Origin: Fodinicola acaciae
Lineage (GTDB): Bacteria > Actinomycetota > Actinomycetes > Mycobacteriales > HKI-0501
Direction of reading: 5' to 3'
Assembly (NCBI RefSeq): GCF_010993745.1
Contig: NZ_WOTN01000002.1
Span: forward strand, 1,054,001 to 1,118,000
DNA length: 64,000 bases
Shown here: one piece after another, positions 19,649 through 28,403 of the stretch
Layout: the number at the start of each line of letters is the position of its first letter
How positions within the stretch are numbered: position 1 is the first letter of the stretch
Made by a program: the position numbers and the translations under genes
Notes under the pieces: generated by a model
What the model was told of the DNA's origin: nothing
What the model saw: only the letters and a program-made list of their open reading frames with translations
Database searches by the model: none

Positions 19649-20838
19649 TAGCGGCTACCGCTCAACGCGGCCAAGAGAGTCTCTTGGACGTATGTCCACG
19701 GTATTCGTTCCTGTTCCAGTCGCAGCGGGTTGCCGTCGTTCCTGAGCGCGGCGAGCGTTTCGCGCTCTGGGTTGGTGAGCGTGCGGTCGGGTGGGTCGAC
19801 GCGACCGGTGGGGTCGTTGACGGCGAGGCTGATGTACTTATCGAGCGTGTTGGAGTCCATCATGATGGAGGTGATGTCGAGAATGCGGGTTCGTGCCCGG
19901 GATAGCAGGGTGAATCCGGCGCGGTCGAGGTCACCCCAGTACCAGGTCTGTGCTGCGGATACCCACGGGATGGCGGAAAGCGCGCCGAGGTAGTTGCCGA
20001 GGGAATGTATGACGATCAGGCCGGGTAGATCGGCGATCGGTAGTGCTGATTCTTTGTTCTCGACGATGAGTACCTGGTGAGGACGCAGCGGGAGGTTGGC
20101 GATCTCTTCCAGCGGTGCGTTGAGGTGGCGAATGCCGGCGAGTCGGTGCTGGTCGCATGGATCGGTGAGGATGACGTTGATGGTAATTGGCAGCGGTCGT
20201 AGGCCGAGCAGATCAAGGTCGCGGTCTGTTAGCTCAACGTGTCCGATCGCCGTTTCTGGCGGTGCGCTCTGATCGCTGCTGATGCGCAGGAGGGCATGGA
20301 CGAGTCCGCGGTGACGCGCGAGCCACTTGGTGTGCATGCCGACGACGGGAACCTGGCGGATGGTCAGTTCTGACCGCGGGTTTTCGTTGAACCATCGGAT
20401 GACGCGCAGGAGCAGCGCGAAGTCGTCGTCGCTGAGGTTGGTGATGGCCTGGAGATGCGGCTTGAACTGTTCGCGCGGACCACCAAGGTCGACCAGCCGC
20501 GGATAGCGACGTGTCGCCGTGTGCCAATGCGCTTGGGTCTCAGGATCGACGGCTGCCAAGGCGTTGGCGTCGGGCAGGTCGAGGTGGGTGTAGATCTGCT
20601 GTGGTCCGATCACTGTCCGGCGAGTCGCGGTGCGTAGGCGGATCGTCGGATGGGTTTCCACCCAGGAGCGCCACGTTCGCAACCATGCTGCGACCGTCGT
20701 TGCGTCACGCGCGATTGTCTGAGCATTCGGAGGTGCGAGCGGGAAGGAGAGGCCGTCGGGAGGCGATGTGAGCCAGTCGCGCCAGGAATATTCATAGCGC
20801 GTTCGGATCTGGCCCAGAATCTCGTCCGGGGTACGCAT
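19648..20838 (-). CDS. jetD: Wadjet protein JetD (DUF3322/DUF2220), Toprim-type DNA nuclease, 396 aa
   Basis: JetD is the nuclease of the Wadjet plasmid-restriction complex; it cuts circular DNA that the SMC-like JetABC motor has extruded. The N-terminal ~190 residues match the DUF3322 region (WLRTWRSWVETHP, YPRLVDLGG, VPVVGMHTKWLARHRGLV). The C-terminal half is the Toprim-like DUF2220 part, with the catalytic Glu in VENKES (E260) and the DLD pair in YWGDLDRAGF (D303, D305), so the active site looks intact. The ATG overlaps the jetC stop by one base, and the gene is the last of the jetABCD operon. The length fits the family. Confidence 0.95.
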   Translation of the reverse strand: MRTPDEILGQIRTRYEYSWRDWLTSPPDGLSFPLAPPNAQTIARDATTVAAWLRTWRSWVETHPTIRLRTATRRTVIGPQQIYTHLDLPDANALAAVDPETQAHWHTATRRYPRLVDLGGPREQFKPHLQAITNLSDDDFALLLRVIRWFNENPRSELTIRQVPVVGMHTKWLARHRGLVHALLRISSDQSAPPETAIGHVELTDRDLDLLGLRPLPITINVILTDPCDQHRLAGIRHLNAPLEEIANLPLRPHQVLIVENKESALPIADLPGLIVIHSLGNYLGALSAIPWVSAAQTWYWGDLDRAGFTLLSRARTRILDITSIMMDSNTLDKYISLAVNDPTGRVDPPDRTLTNPERETLAALRNDGNPLRLEQERIPWTYVQETLLAALSGSR

Positions 20839-23800
20839 CAGGACGCTCTCTCGTCATCGAGTTGGAGCGCTTCTTCGATGGTCATCGGAAATATTCGCAC
20901 GCTGTCACGGTCGTCCGGGTCGGAGTTGATGTACGCGACGGTCTCAACGTAGTCCTCGAACGCGGTTGCCTTTTCGCGCGGCGCGGCGACGATGAGCTGG
21001 AATCCGAGAGCGCGAAGTGCGGCCAGGGATCGTCCGGTGTAGTCGCTGTCGGCTTTGACGAAACCCTCGTCGAGGAGGATGGACGCGTAGGTGGGTGGGC
21101 CGTCATCGCCTTCGCCGAGCCGGTAGCGCAGCGCAGCGCCGAGGATGAACGCGATCAGCTCTTGGCCTTCTCCGCCGCTCATCCCCGAGACGCCTTCGTG
21201 AATGAGCTCCGTTCCGTCAGTCTTTGTCTCGATGGCTCGGAATTCCACCTGCTCGCGGGCGTCGAACACGCGTCGTCGCCAGGCTTCACCAGTGCGGGAG
21301 AGGTCATCCAGACGCTCGAGGCTGCGGTGGAGGCGGACAAACGACTTCTCGATCTGTTCGGCATCGCGTGCGGGGTCCTGCGCGACGGTATTGCTGGTGT
21401 AGCGGCTGATGATATCTCGAAAATCCTTGTGGTCTGAATTGGGCCGGTCGGAGGAGTCGATGGCCAACGTCGAGCCTTCCCGGAAAGAGACTCCTTTCAG
21501 GACCGTGTTGATCGGTTTCAGGCCATGTCGGATCTGGCGTCCGTCCTCCTCGATCTGGACCAGGACAGCGTTCAGCTGGCGGTTCATATCCTGGTCAACT
21601 TTCTGCAGCCATTTTTGTTTGGCGCGAGGCAGATCGTCGTCAAGGAGCTGCTGATGGATCGCCAGCAACGCGGGCAGGCTATCGATCGTTCCATCGATCT
21701 CGCGTTCGGTGCGATCGTCGATGTTCCGGTAAGCCTGAATCGTAGCGAGCACGGATTGCTCGTGTGCTTCGCGGTCCTTTCGGTGTTGCTCTATTTGACC
21801 ACCGAGATCAACTTCGGCGCCGCGTCGGCTGGCGTTGACGGCTGTGTGGTCGGGGCTGGTGGGTACCTTGAAGGGCAGGCTTGCGAGGGCTCCGCGTTCG
21901 TCGTCATCAAGCGGCGGCTGGCTGTCGACCAGCGTGGTCGCGGTGTCCTGGATCTCGATGAGGCGCTCCCACAGTCGGTCGAGGTCTTTTTGCCGTTCTT
22001 CAAGGCTTGCGGCAGCCGCGCTCGTCTTGCCGGCGTTGGTACGTGCCTGTTCCAACTGCTCTCGCAGTTGGCGTGCCTGCGGCGTGTCGGCACGGGCCAG
22101 CTCTTCCTCTAGCTCATGCACTCGTTCTTCGAGCGGTGTCGTATCGATGCTTGACCACGTTATTTCCTCGCCCAGATTCGTGAGACGTTTGATGCGGTCG
22201 CGGCATACGTCGCGTGCGTCGGTCGCCGCCTCAGCCTTGGACTCGAGCGAGGGCCGTTCGCGCATGAGGGAGGCGATCTGGTCGGCCAGTTCGGCGCGCA
22301 GTTGTTGGTTGTCCCAGCCGATCCACTTGTAGGGGCTCCTACGGTCGTTCTTGATGAACCTGCCGCGGGCGCCGGTGCGCATGCCGGCGCGTGTGACTGC
22401 TCCGATGGTCGCAGCGGGTCGGTGGGACTGCAGCTCGGAGTCGCGCTCTACGCACCAGTATGAGAAGTGCTCGATGAGCTCCTTGCTGAGCCAGTCGGCG
22501 TAGGGCGACTCGGCGATATCGAGAAGAGCGGGGATCGTGTTGTCGATAGGCCGGGCGCCTCTTCGGGTGTCCGGTACGCCGACCAGGGTGATTCTCTCGC
22601 CCATGTCGTGGTCGTTGACATAGCGACGTACGGCGGGCAGGTCCCGTTCGGCGACCAGGAGGTCGCTGGCGAGTCCGCCCAGGACGCTGAGCACCGCGGG
22701 CTCCCAACGCCGATGCTCGGGTTTGACCTGAATGAGCTCGCCGGCGTAAGAGAGGCGGTCGGTGGGAACGCCGGTGTCGCGGGCGATGCGGGTGCGGACG
22801 GCGTCGGCGGACGGCGGTATGTTGCTCCGGCGCTGCTTGAGCTGTTCGATCTCACCAGCAAGAGTCTGGATGCGGCGCTTCAGATTGACAAACTCCGCCT
22901 GCTTGTCGTACGCAGACTGATCAAGGTCATGCTTTTCGTTTTCGAGACCGTTGCGGACATGCTTCATGCTCTCGTGTAACAGGGTCAGATCCCCTTGAGA
23001 GGTGGGAAGGCGCATCTCGAACTCTTCTAATCGGCGCGCCAAAGCCTCGCGGTGCTTCTCAAGTGCGTCGAGGTCCTTTTTCTCCCTCTCCAGCTGAACG
23101 GTCAGCGTTTGGGTCGGATCGCCACCGGCGGCGGTCAACCTGTTCAGGATGTCGTCAAATCTGTTCTGAGCCGTATTGTCGTCCCGCTTTGCTTCCTGCA
23201 GCTGTTCGTCCAACTCGGCGCGGTCGAGCCTGTTGGTGTCGATCTCGTGGTCTGCCCACTCGTAGAGCTTTTCGGCATGCCAGATCGCCAACCGCGACGG
23301 CTGATCGGTAGCGGGAAGGTCAAGTAGATGTTGCTTGGCGACATAGTCATTCCCTGCCGTCCTGTATTTCTCGGCGAGGTCGGGCAGGCGGGTGAGCGTG
23401 CTCAACCGCTGCCGGGCGTACTCGAACTCGTGGTAGAGCCTGGAGGCCTCTCGGTAGGCGTCCAGTGCTGTGTCCCATCGGGTCAGCGCAAGCGGCTCGG
23501 TGAGGACGAACTCCTTGAATAGGGTGTTGATGTTGAAGATGCCTTTCGATGCATGGGCGCGGCGCAGCAGATCCATCGCCAGCTGCTGGGACTCGTCGGT
23601 GTGTCCCATGTGCATGACGGTGCGCATCTTGGCGTGGATCCGGCTCTGCGACGGGTCGATAATGTCACCGCGCGCAGCGTCGATCAGCCCGCCGAGGGTT
23701 GCCTTCGATATTGGCGGGGCTCCAGCTCGTACGCTGGACAGTCCGTTTAGTCGCGTCAGGTCGAAAAAGCCGTGTACGAATCCGTACACGGTGCTTGCCG

Positions 23801-24236
23801 CGATCGCGTCGGCACCGATCGTGTCCGGGCCAACCCAGGCGAGGCGAAGAGCGGTTACTCGGCGGCCAGCCTCATCGGCCCATGTGATCGCGGCGCCGCT
23901 GGCGAATCCTCGCCCACCAGGTGGCCGTTTGTAGCTTGCCGTGCCGGAACGTTTGTTCTCGTCTCGCCGTTGGTCGGTCTTCCCACGCGCATAGCTGTAA
24001 ACCGTGCGCTCTCGCTTCTTCCCCTTGTCATCCCGGGCCGCCTGATTGAACTCCTGCGGATTGGGCATGATCACCGACGCCATCGCGTCAAGCAGCTGCG
24101 ACTTCCCGCGACCTGACGGACCCAGGATCGCGGTACCGGCGCGGCCCACATGCATCACCTGAAGACCGGCGTACCCGCCCCAGTTCAGGATCTGGACCGT
24201 ATCGATGCGGAACTGCCCGCGAGCGTCGCCTACCAT
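20838..24236 (-). CDS. jetC: Wadjet protein JetC, SMC/MukB-like ATPase, 1132 aa
   Basis: JetC is the MukB-like motor of Wadjet. The head is split as in SMC proteins: Walker A GPSGRGKSQLLDAMASV at residues 39-55; the ABC signature SGGEGQELIAFILGAALR from 1020; Walker B with catalytic Glu in ILLDEGF at about 1053-1059. Between them runs a long coiled coil (roughly 270-470 and 650-1000) interrupted near 480-620 by a globular hinge-like region with LIQVKPEHRRWEPAVLSVL. All ATPase motifs are intact. The gap to jetB is 2 bp and the jetD ATG overlaps its stop, so expression is coupled. It assembles with JetA and JetB on DNA in the cytoplasm. Confidence 0.96.
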   Translation of the reverse strand: MVGDARGQFRIDTVQILNWGGYAGLQVMHVGRAGTAILGPSGRGKSQLLDAMASVIMPNPQEFNQAARDDKGKKRERTVYSYARGKTDQRRDENKRSGTASYKRPPGGRGFASGAAITWADEAGRRVTALRLAWVGPDTIGADAIAASTVYGFVHGFFDLTRLNGLSSVRAGAPPISKATLGGLIDAARGDIIDPSQSRIHAKMRTVMHMGHTDESQQLAMDLLRRAHASKGIFNINTLFKEFVLTEPLALTRWDTALDAYREASRLYHEFEYARQRLSTLTRLPDLAEKYRTAGNDYVAKQHLLDLPATDQPSRLAIWHAEKLYEWADHEIDTNRLDRAELDEQLQEAKRDDNTAQNRFDDILNRLTAAGGDPTQTLTVQLEREKKDLDALEKHREALARRLEEFEMRLPTSQGDLTLLHESMKHVRNGLENEKHDLDQSAYDKQAEFVNLKRRIQTLAGEIEQLKQRRSNIPPSADAVRTRIARDTGVPTDRLSYAGELIQVKPEHRRWEPAVLSVLGGLASDLLVAERDLPAVRRYVNDHDMGERITLVGVPDTRRGARPIDNTIPALLDIAESPYADWLSKELIEHFSYWCVERDSELQSHRPAATIGAVTRAGMRTGARGRFIKNDRRSPYKWIGWDNQQLRAELADQIASLMRERPSLESKAEAATDARDVCRDRIKRLTNLGEEITWSSIDTTPLEERVHELEEELARADTPQARQLREQLEQARTNAGKTSAAAASLEERQKDLDRLWERLIEIQDTATTLVDSQPPLDDDERGALASLPFKVPTSPDHTAVNASRRGAEVDLGGQIEQHRKDREAHEQSVLATIQAYRNIDDRTEREIDGTIDSLPALLAIHQQLLDDDLPRAKQKWLQKVDQDMNRQLNAVLVQIEEDGRQIRHGLKPINTVLKGVSFREGSTLAIDSSDRPNSDHKDFRDIISRYTSNTVAQDPARDAEQIEKSFVRLHRSLERLDDLSRTGEAWRRRVFDAREQVEFRAIETKTDGTELIHEGVSGMSGGEGQELIAFILGAALRYRLGEGDDGPPTYASILLDEGFVKADSDYTGRSLAALRALGFQLIVAAPREKATAFEDYVETVAYINSDPDDRDSVRIFPMTIEEALQLDDERAS

Positions 24237-24238
24237 GC

Positions 24239-24913
24239 CTACGCCTCCCTCTCCACCCTGTCGTTCTCAAGATCCGGCGGCGCTGAGCCGACCATGTCCA
24301 GCTCGCGGCGGTACGCGGCCTCGAGACGAAGGACCTCGTCGACACCGATCAGCGGAACGACCACGGGCGAGACCGTGAACAGATAGTCGGCGTCCGGGTC
24401 GACGGTAAGCAGTTGCAGATCTGCGAGAGCGCGGATCGCCGCGTTCACGCGGCTCTGAAAACGTGCCCCGTCGCCATCACCCTCCTCCCGGTAGGCGCGC
24501 AGAAATTCGTCGACCTGCGATCGGTTAACCACCACCGGCCCGTCAGCGGCGTCGGTGTAGGCATATTCTTGACGCAGGAACAGCAACACAAAGGACGCGT
24601 CGCGAGACAGCGGCTTCTCACGTCGCAACAGCCGCGGGACGTCCTCCTCAACCTCCTGCCGCTTGAACGCGACCTCCAGGTCCCTATCGATGACGAGCCG
24701 TAGGAACAGGTCCGCGAGCCGTTCACGGATCTCCTCCTCATACGCGAGGAGCGCATCCCATACCTGCCTCTGCCGGGCCCGCGAGACGAACCGGGACCTG
24801 AGCAGCGACACCAAAGCCCGCCTGGCGTCCTCCGGCAGCCCCGGCTGGTCAGCGTCGGCTCCATCCAGCCCATCGACATCTGAGGACTCCTCGTTGTCCC
24901 ATTCCGCGTTCAC
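24239..24913 (-). CDS. jetB: Wadjet protein JetB (DUF4194, MukE-like), 224 aa
   Basis: This is the small winged-helix subunit that bridges JetA and the JetC heads, comparable to MukE. The sequence has an acidic N-terminus (NAEWDNEESSDVDGLDGADAD), then a conserved helical core, LLRSRFVSRARQRQVWDALL, and the segment LLFLRQEYAYTDAADGPVVV typical of DUF4194. The start is the ATG overlapping the jetA stop (ATGA, 4 bases). Length and operon position are as expected for a type I Wadjet locus. Confidence 0.93.
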   Translation of the reverse strand: MNAEWDNEESSDVDGLDGADADQPGLPEDARRALVSLLRSRFVSRARQRQVWDALLAYEEEIRERLADLFLRLVIDRDLEVAFKRQEVEEDVPRLLRREKPLSRDASFVLLFLRQEYAYTDAADGPVVVNRSQVDEFLRAYREEGDGDGARFQSRVNAAIRALADLQLLTVDPDADYLFTVSPVVVPLIGVDEVLRLEAAYRRELDMVGSAPPDLENDRVEREA

Positions 24914-26376
24914 GATGCCTCACCACCCTCGATCGGACGGTCGAAGATCAAATGCGGGAGCACGACCCGCAAAGCCTGCTCACGGTCACCAGCGAGCGCG
25001 ACGTACTCGCGGACATCAAGCCGTACGTGCCCGTGGTCGATCGCCAGGTCGAGCAGGGACACCACGGCGCCGAGTCGTTGGAACTCGGTCGGGGTCGCCG
25101 CGAACACCTCCGCCGCGGTGACGATATGCCGTCCTCTCAGCAGTGTATTGACCGTCCGCGCCATCACCCGCCGGCTCGTACCCGCTGCCAGGCGCAACGC
25201 AGCCCGATCCGTCTCCGGAAGGACCGTCGCCTGCGGGACCGCCTCAACGATCACTCGCTGTGGCCCCAGGTCCCGCCACAATTGAGTCTGCGAGATGTCC
25301 GCGACCGCGATCCGGCCGATTCCCAGCACGTCATCGTCGATGCTGCGCGCACCGGGGGAACGTTCAACCCACTCCGCGCCGGCATGCAATGCCCGCTCCG
25401 CCAATGTCACCAGACGACGGTGTCGAGCGTGCGCGGACCGGGTGAGGAATCTGCGCAACGACGCAGTCCAACGCAAGTACACCTGCTCGACCGCAAGCTC
25501 AGCCCTCATCAACGTCGAGAGCATCGTCTCCAACTGCTCACGTTGCGCCACCGTCATATGATCGCCGGCGAAGTCTTGGGCGAGGATCTGCTCGATATCC
25601 TCGCTGATAGAGCGTGCCTGCTGCGAAGAGGCCAGCATGCGCGAAAACCCCTGATAAGCAATCCCTTCAGGCGTACGTGCGAGCAGATCATTCTCCTGCA
25701 AGTACTCCTCGACCAAGTCGGCTTTGCTCGGACCGTCCGCCATCGCACGCCGCGCCACTTTCTGGTGCCGGTCTTCCACTAAGGTGCGCAACTGCCGGAA
25801 GTCTGCCGGCAACGAACGCGTCATCGCCAGAATTTCGCGTAACTGCTGCCGCATCTCCTCCACGGTCGCCAAACGCGCCCGCCCGGTAGCGATTTCCTTT
25901 CTGCGGTTGCGCAGCTCCGCTATCTGCGCGTCGATCCGACGCACTTGTATCTCGCGATCCGGGTTCGTCATGTCAGCCAAGAGGCGGACGGCATGGGCAA
26001 TGCTCCCCAGCCTCGCACCGGAAACGCTACTCTCTCCCTCAACGATCTCCCGCACGATTCGCAATGCGCGCAATGAGTACGGCGACAACCGATAACGCAG
26101 CCTTCCGGCCTCGATCTCCGTCTCCAGCCAACGCGCCTCGACCCACCTGCGGCAATGCTCCGCAGGAGAACGGTCACCGTGCCAGTCTGGATTATTCTCA
26201 AGAGCCTCAGCGATGCGCTCGTGGAACCATTCCGCAGACACCGACTCGTCGACCGCCTCCAAATGCTCGGCGAACAACGGAAGAACCCAGTCACGGCTAC
26301 GGGCGCTCAGCAACCGTAGCGTCGCGTTGCCGAACAGGGCACTCTTGATCTCGCTCGGGGTCACTCCTGCGGCCAT
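24910..26376 (-). CDS. jetA: Wadjet protein JetA (DUF3375, MukF-like kleisin), 488 aa
   Basis: JetA is the kleisin that closes the JetC ring. The start at 26376 (MAAGVTPSEIKSALF) is chosen because the best ribosome site of the region, GGGGAGGTGAGG, lies just upstream; the frame remains open further upstream but without family-like sequence. The N-terminal half shows the DUF3375 pattern: LRLLSARSRDWVLPLFAEHL, RRWVEARWLETEIEAGRLRY and LSPYSLRALRIVREI. A coiled stretch (~residues 140-240) and a C-terminal winged-helix-like part follow. It is first in the jetABCD operon, so its promoter should lie in the AT-moderate stretch upstream of 26376. Confidence 0.93.
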   Translation of the reverse strand: MAAGVTPSEIKSALFGNATLRLLSARSRDWVLPLFAEHLEAVDESVSAEWFHERIAEALENNPDWHGDRSPAEHCRRWVEARWLETEIEAGRLRYRLSPYSLRALRIVREIVEGESSVSGARLGSIAHAVRLLADMTNPDREIQVRRIDAQIAELRNRRKEIATGRARLATVEEMRQQLREILAMTRSLPADFRQLRTLVEDRHQKVARRAMADGPSKADLVEEYLQENDLLARTPEGIAYQGFSRMLASSQQARSISEDIEQILAQDFAGDHMTVAQREQLETMLSTLMRAELAVEQVYLRWTASLRRFLTRSAHARHRRLVTLAERALHAGAEWVERSPGARSIDDDVLGIGRIAVADISQTQLWRDLGPQRVIVEAVPQATVLPETDRAALRLAAGTSRRVMARTVNTLLRGRHIVTAAEVFAATPTEFQRLGAVVSLLDLAIDHGHVRLDVREYVALAGDREQALRVVLPHLIFDRPIEGGEAS

Positions 26377-27074
26377 GGACCTCACCTCCCCGCTCAACGC
26401 GGCGAGCCAACGACGCTCTGGATGTCCTCGATCGCCTACGATCGAAAGAATCCTTCGCGACGCGATCGGCTCGCGTGAATATTCCAGTCGACAAAGCCTC
26501 CTGCGCTCACCGATACGGTACGGCGAAGGTGCGCCAAAACCGTGCCTGTCGGACCCGCATCGGCTGAACAGCCCGGCTAGCATCACCGACTGGCCATCGT
26601 CGCTCACCTGGACAGATCCTGGACAGATCAGATACATCGACCAAGACATCGCATCTGTAGGTCGGGCTGGTCGACCGTTATTGGCGATGAGTTTCACGAC
26701 GAGATCACCAGCAATCCAAGGGCGTTGACCACGATGCGCCCTTGAGCCCGGCGTCGGCGTCCTGGTGACCAAGGAGGCTCGGATGTACGACTGCGGCGCT
26801 GACGGCCCGCAGGGGTGAAACCTCATACGCCACGTAGCAGCCAAGGCCGTACCAGATCTCGCCCCTAGCATGCCGGCGCGCCTGATCGCAGGCGTTTGAG
26901 GGTCCTGTCTGCCCTAATCGTGCCGTCAGTTGTCCGCTTCGCATGGGAGTATTGGTGGGAGCAACTGGGAGCAGAACTGTGTCGAACCGGTCTTAACCGC
27001 CTTGAATGGCTCCCACGTGACCTGTGGAAACGGTGTTTGTGCTGGTCAAGGCCGATACATCGACTGGACTGGCA
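26377..27074. other. Gene-poor stretch between jetA and the ssrA fragment
   Basis: About 700 bp with no convincing gene on either strand. It must contain the jetA promoter (minus strand) and the inner edge of the island. A short direct repeat (TGGGAGCAACTGGGAGCAGAA) lies near 26956. I found no integrase or excisionase here; if the island once had an integrase at this end it is gone, or it sits at the other end outside the window. Confidence 0.6.
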
Positions 27075-27110
27075 GTGTGGGGGTCAGGGGTTCGAGTCCC
27101 CTCAGCTCCA
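27075..27110 (+). ncRNA. ssrA: 3' fragment of a tmRNA (ssrA) gene, likely attachment-site remnant
   Basis: A T-arm, AGGGGTTCGAGTCCCCT, is followed by the acceptor strand CAGCTCC and discriminator A at 27110. The complement of that acceptor is GGGGCUG with a G3-U70 wobble, the alanine identity element and the usual 5' end of tmRNA. No tRNA D-arm or anticodon arm, tmRNA 5' end or tag-peptide reading frame is found upstream in the ~400 bp where they should be. It is therefore a fragment, not a gene. A 3' fragment followed by the terminator is what remains on the distal side when an element integrates into ssrA and rebuilds the gene at its other end. An alanine tRNA 3' end is the less likely alternative. 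Confidence 0.8.
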
Positions 27111-27117
27111 CAGAGAT

Positions 27118-27166
27118 AGGACCTTTGACAAGCGGCATTCCCGCAGGTCAGAGGTCCTTTTCTGTT
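27118..27166 (+). terminator. Strong intrinsic terminator (original ssrA terminator)
   Basis: An 11-bp stem (GGACCTTTGAC pairing with GTCAGAGGTCC, one G-U pair) encloses a loop that can form a second GCGG/CCGC stem. It is followed by TTTTCTGTTTC. It begins 8 bases after the tmRNA discriminator base, as expected for the native ssrA terminator. Confidence 0.9.
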
Positions 27167-27236
27167 TCTAAATGATCTTGCTAACTGTCCACAGTAGACA
27201 CTTAGCAATGCTTTATTCATATTTTTGGGAGGATTC

Positions 27237-27329
27237 ATGGGAGCGAAAGGTGTGGGGGTCACCCTCTCGCGCAGTGATCTACATCACGCCGCGTCGCTGA
27301 TCTCTCGCAACCTCCGTCAACTGCTCTGA
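27237..27329 (+). CDS. Possible 30-aa leader or small protein
   Basis: An ATG is preceded by an excellent ribosome site (GGGAGG, 4 bases upstream) within an AT-rich stretch, encoding a 30-residue peptide that begins MGAKGVGVTLSRSDLHHA and ends in a basic amphipathic helix. No family is recognised. It may equally be the start of a gene destroyed by the IS1380 insertion and decay that follow. Only the ribosome site supports it. Confidence 0.25.
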   Translation: MGAKGVGVTLSRSDLHHAASLISRNLRQLL

Positions 27330-27441
27330 ACGGCACCCAACGCCTTCAGGTTTTTCCTCGCGAGCAGCGCCCAGTCGGAGTTCGTGGCACCAGATCTCCT
27401 TGAGTCGATGACGCCGGGTCTGGGGGTCACGACGACCGCGC

Positions 27442-27777
27442 TCGGCACTGGCCGAGCAGGCTGGGCTGTCGGATTTGACCCAGCGGAACGTCAAAATCAC
27501 TGATGCGCCGATCGCCTCGACGGGAGCGAACCCGGCAGGGAAGATTCCCGCGATTGTGGCGGGAATGGTCACCGGCGCTGATTGCATCGATGACTTGGAC
27601 GTGATCCGCCACGGCGGCATGAAACACCTGTTCTCGGACGTGTACGCACCTTCCACGTTGGGATCGTTTCTGCGCGCGTTCAGCTATGGACACGCGCTGC
27701 AGCTGATCACGGTGTTGACCGGGATGTTGGTCACATATCGCGGATCTATTCGCGATCGCGCACGTGCCGCTTCCTGA
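27442..27777 (+). pseudogene. IS1380-family transposase, N-terminal fragment
   Basis: The translated run ALAEQAGLSDLTQRNVKI, then GANPAGKIPAIVAGMVTGAD, CIDDLDVIRHGGMKHLF and APSTLGSFLRAFSYGHALQL is the typical N-terminal region of actinobacterial IS1380 transposases. The extreme N-terminus is missing or out of frame, and the sequence stops after ~110 residues, before the DDE catalytic domain. It is a dead remnant and differs clearly from the intact IS1380 transposase at 57.4-58.8 kb, so it derives from another element. Confidence 0.8.
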
Positions 27778-28141
27778 TGGACTCGGTCCAGTGGACCCGA
27801 AAGCTGGGTGGATCGTCCCCAGGATCGTCCGGATTGCCATGCGACTCCCGCGAGAGCGAATCATTCAGTTACGCCATGATGTTCAGTCAATGCCTCGCCT
27901 TGCCGGCCCGCCATCAACGATCAAGCTGCCAAGCCGAGAGTACCCACCCGGTAGCGGCGCCGTATTGTTGGCAATGCTCGGGAACCGAAACCTAGACCGG
28001 TCGGACTCAGCAAAAGTACTCTCTCGAATGGGTGGTATTCATCTCGCAGCCTCAACGATCGGAATGATCGGCGACGGGCGCAAAGATCTGACCAGTGACT
28101 TGCTTGCGGCCTTCGGGACAGTCTTCAACATCTATAGGTAG
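27764..28141 (+). CDS. Hypothetical protein, probable C-terminal remnant with helix-turn-helix-like end, 125 aa
   Basis: GTG start at 27764. Only the second half looks conserved in style: VLLAMLGNRNLDRSDSAKVL, then LAASTIGMIGDGRKDLTSDL and LLAAFGTVFNIYR, which resembles the end of an Xre-like helix-turn-helix repeat in actinobacterial hypothetical proteins. Those usually continue past this point, so the gene may be truncated at both ends. It overlaps the tail of the IS1380 fragment by 14 bp and precedes the CRISPR remnant. Function unknown. Confidence 0.45.
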   Translation: MPLPDGLGPVDPKAGWIVPRIVRIAMRLPRERIIQLRHDVQSMPRLAGPPSTIKLPSREYPPGSGAVLLAMLGNRNLDRSDSAKVLSRMGGIHLAASTIGMIGDGRKDLTSDLLAAFGTVFNIYR

Positions 28142-28213
28142 TTTCGTCGCTACACGGATAACGTTTCTCCGTAAGCGTTTGCCCAGCCGGCGCGCGCACA
28201 GGCGCCCCGGCGA

Positions 28214-28403
28214 CGGACCACCCCTACGGGCGTGAGGACGACACCCCCCGGGACTGGCCCAGCGCCCCTGATCGGACCACCCCCACGGTCGTGGGGACGC
28301 CCGACGCACTCGGCCTGTCCGTTGCTACGTGAGCGGACCCACCCCCACGGGCGTGGGGACGACGGGTGTCCCCGGTCCAGTCGCCAACCTTGAGAAGGAC
28401 CAC
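28214..28403 (-). CRISPR. Decayed type I-E CRISPR remnant (3 repeats plus a partial fourth)
   Basis: Repeats lie at 28214-28242 (29 bp), 28273-28301 (29 bp) and 28334-28363 (30 bp, one inserted C), with an 8-bp stub at 28396-28403. Spacers are 30, 32 and 32 bp. On the minus strand the repeat reads GTCGTCCCCACGC..., with the inner palindrome and closing GGTGGTCCG of actinobacterial type I-E repeats. Repeats 1 and 2 carry substitutions (CCCCTACGG; GGTCGTGGGGACGCC), so the array is degenerating. No cas gene is present in the window, so it is an orphan, probably inactive. Confidence 0.85.

Noticed and set aside
26377-27074. Possible integrase or full tmRNA gene
   Set aside because: I looked for a tmRNA 5' end (GGGGCTG), a tag-peptide frame and tyrosine-recombinase motifs on both strands and found none.
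26993-27262. Minus-strand frame with CGAEGTRTPDPHTAS
   Set aside because: This is antisense to the ssrA 3' fragment and its terminator; GAEGTRTPDP-like peptides are a well-known artefact of translating across tRNA or tmRNA 3' ends.
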